NCBI GenBank assembly: GCA_964389805.1 | Contig: CAYMFU010000305.1 | Span: forward strand, 1 to 34,341 | DNA: 34,341 bases | Reading direction: 5' to 3' | Source of the DNA: JAGTVG01 sp964389805 | Lineage (GTDB): Bacteria > Bacteroidota > Bacteroidia > Cytophagales > Cyclobacteriaceae | Part shown: in pieces, positions 33,229-34,341 of the stretch | Layout of the letters: the number at the start of each line of letters is the position of its first letter | Position numbering within the stretch: the stretch's first letter is position 1 | Made by a program: the position numbers and the translations under genes | The notes under the pieces: generated by a model | Databases searched by the model: none | Told to the model about the DNA's origin: nothing | Seen by the model: the letters and a program-made list of their open reading frames with translations, nothing else

Positions 33229-33250
33229 AAATGTGAAATAGCTCACATTT
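33229..33250. promoter_or_regulatory. Perfect CRP-type operator (AAATGTGA-N6-TCACATTT)
   Basis: AAATGTGA (33229-33236) and TCACATTT (33243-33250) form an exact 8-6-8 inverted repeat, identical in half-sites to the E. coli CRP consensus. Its centre lies about 40 bases ahead of the predicted start of the spondin transcript. It sits 22 bases behind the Crp/Fnr gene, whose recognition helix suits TGTGA. Flanking CCAT and ATGG extend the symmetry with one offset base. Confidence 0.75.
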
Positions 33251-33268
33251 CATGGCTTTACTACCGGA

Positions 33269-33276
33269 TACTTTTG
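33269..33276 (+). promoter_or_regulatory. -7 box (TACTTTTG) of the spondin lipoprotein gene
   Basis: TACTTTTG matches TAnnTTTG and lies 19 bases before the ATG at 33296. There is no TTG at the -33 position; instead the CRP-type palindrome occupies that area. A weak -33 plus an overlapping site is typical of an activator-dependent promoter. Confidence 0.55.
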
Positions 33277-33295
33277 AATTCAAAAAACTAATATT

Positions 33296-34341
33296 ATGAA
33301 AAAGACAAGTTATTTAGCGATGGTTGTCTTCTTTGGACTTATACTAATGTCATGCGAAGAAGACGAAAAAATGGATCCGATGGCTACCTTTACAGTAACC
33401 ATTCAAAATGTTTTTGAAGGTAAGGAATACTTTAGTTCCGGGGCTCTGGAAGCAGTACCTCCGGGTGAAATGTATTCCTTCTCCTTCCAGGCAGGCAAAG
33501 GGCATTTTCTTTCCTTAGCAACCATGTTTGCACAATCAAATGACCTCTTCTATGCTCCTGAAGGCAGTGGCCTTTCCTTGTATAGCGATTCCGGTAACCC
33601 GATAACTGGAGATGTTACCAATATGCTTTACTTGTGGGATGCAGGAACGGAGGTAAACCAGGAGCCTGGTGTTGGCTCTGATCAGGCACCAAGGCAAACA
33701 GATCCTGATACGGGAATGGAAGAAAATGGAACAATTAAAATGCTCACAGAAGTAAATGATGGATTCATGTATCCAGCGAAAGAGGAAGTCATTTCTGTTA
33801 TGCTTGAACATGACGGCAAAACAATGTTTACAGTTACAATAAAGAATGTCAGCAACACTGCAAATTTTCAGACACCTCTGGCTCCGGGAACATGGGTGGT
33901 TCATGGTGCAGCTAATCCGATATTCACTCCAGGAAGTTCAGCCTCGGATGGCCTAGAAGACCTGGCTGAAGACGGTTCAAATAGTTTGCTTACAAATTCT
34001 CTTGAACAAGAAAGCGGTTATGTTTCCCCTTTTGCTCCTGGGGTCTGGGCCGTTCATAATATGGTCAATCCTATATATTCTATTGGTCAGAAGGCTACAT
34101 CTGACCTGGAAATGCTTGCTGAAGATGGGGATCCAAGCGGTTTTTTAACCAGTCTTAGTGGATTAAGTGGAGTGGACATGTTCAATGTTTTCACAATGCC
34201 AGCAGGCAGTAGTGGTCCGGCTCCGATCTTCCCTAATGAACAATATAGTTTTCAGTTTGAAGCAAATCCCGGGGACAAACTTTCATTGGCCACGATGCTT
34301 GTTCAGTCGAATGATTTATTTGCAGGTGTAGAAATAGATCT
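33296..34341 (+). CDS. Spondin-domain lipoprotein, 3' end outside the window
   Basis: The frame is open from ATG 33296 to the window end (348 residues seen, no stop). A lipoprotein signal ends in LMSC (Cys20), followed by an acidic stretch EEDEK. Spondin_N features then appear in an unusual order. FTVTIQNV (32-39) runs straight into the second half of the domain, with YSFSFQAGKGHFLSLATMF and QSNDLF (60-85) and WDAGTEVNQEPGVG (114-127). FTVTIKNV (178-185) is followed by two copies of the first half, with PLAPGTWVVH...LAEDG (194-227) and PFAPGVWAVH...LAEDG (245-278). The second half appears again at YSFQFEANPGDKLSLATML and QSNDLF (317-342). Spondin domains bind matrix or carbohydrate-like partners in animals; bacterial roles are unknown. 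A CRP-type site and -7 box lie just upstream. Confidence 0.88.
   Translation, partial: MKKTSYLAMVVFFGLILMSCEEDEKMDPMATFTVTIQNVFEGKEYFSSGALEAVPPGEMYSFSFQAGKGHFLSLATMFAQSNDLFYAPEGSGLSLYSDSGNPITGDVTNMLYLWDAGTEVNQEPGVGSDQAPRQTDPDTGMEENGTIKMLTEVNDGFMYPAKEEVISVMLEHDGKTMFTVTIKNVSNTANFQTPLAPGTWVVHGAANPIFTPGSSASDGLEDLAEDGSNSLLTNSLEQESGYVSPFAPGVWAVHNMVNPIYSIGQKATSDLEMLAEDGDPSGFLTSLSGLSGVDMFNVFTMPAGSSGPAPIFPNEQYSFQFEANPGDKLSLATMLVQSNDLFAGVEID

Noticed and set aside
33536..33904. A 122-codon minus-strand ORF
   Set aside because: It lies fully inside the spondin lipoprotein gene on the other strand and shows no motif; it is a shadow ORF.
1..34341. CRISPR array, tRNA/rRNA genes, insertion sequences or a prophage
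   Set aside because: No regularly spaced repeats, cloverleaf-like sequence, transposase motif or phage gene was seen on either strand by reading. Small RNA genes without protein signals could still be missed.

Overview
The window is AT-rich DNA from a member of the Bacteroidota. Several things point there: a secreted multi-domain protein ends in a type IX secretion (T9SS) sorting domain, a TonB-type outer-membrane receptor has a carboxypeptidase-regulatory-like N-terminus, there is a LytS/LytR-type two-component pair, two 'double FtsX' ABC permeases lack an ATPase, and there is a GIN-domain lipoprotein and a spondin-domain lipoprotein. Bacteroidota-type promoter -7 boxes (TAnnTTTG) precede several genes. 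I cannot assign a genus. No rRNA, tRNA, CRISPR array or transposase gene was seen.

Layout. 1-3020 (+): the 3' part of hemW, a small helical TerB-like protein and a secreted M1-family metallopeptidase. 3027-4834 (-): a LytTR response regulator and its sensor kinase. 5238-5570 (+): a small secreted acidic protein. 5732-11348 (-): a compact four-gene operon of TIGR01777 epimerase-like protein, LOG-family protein, lytic transglycosylase and uvrA. 11435-12962 (-): a start-less fragment of a MORN/YwqK-like gene and an orphan MoxR ATPase. 13070-15014 (+): a GH16 lipoprotein, a DUF5655 protein and a GNAT acetyltransferase. 15171-16484 (+): an AraC-type regulator that appears to have lost its membrane sensor, its possible operator, and a decayed small gene. 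16514-19691 (+): a TonB receptor followed by a GIN lipoprotein. 19837-21378 (-): a coiled-coil membrane protein and a hemolysin-III/PAQR protein. 21580-28247 (+): permease, HYR/T9SS protein, c-type cytochrome lipoprotein and NmrA-like protein. 28244-29631 (-): a disrupted ORF and a membrane class III nucleotide cyclase. 29976-34341 (+): permease, Crp/Fnr regulator and a spondin lipoprotein that runs off the end.

The most coherent new regulatory story is at the right end. A Crp/Fnr regulator whose recognition helix keeps the CRP-type R-E-x3-K residues is followed by a perfect AAATGTGA-N6-TCACATTT palindrome. This lies about 40 bp upstream of the predicted start of the spondin lipoprotein transcript, the geometry of a class II activator site. 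A membrane nucleotide cyclase lies 2.9 kb upstream, but the regulator's ligand pocket does not look canonical for cAMP.

A second theme is gene decay. Four places (11435-11827, 15171-15705, 16001-16484, 28244-28531) hold recognisable or coding-like sequence with missing starts, frame changes or in-frame stops. Whether these are true pseudogenes or sequence errors cannot be decided from one sequence.
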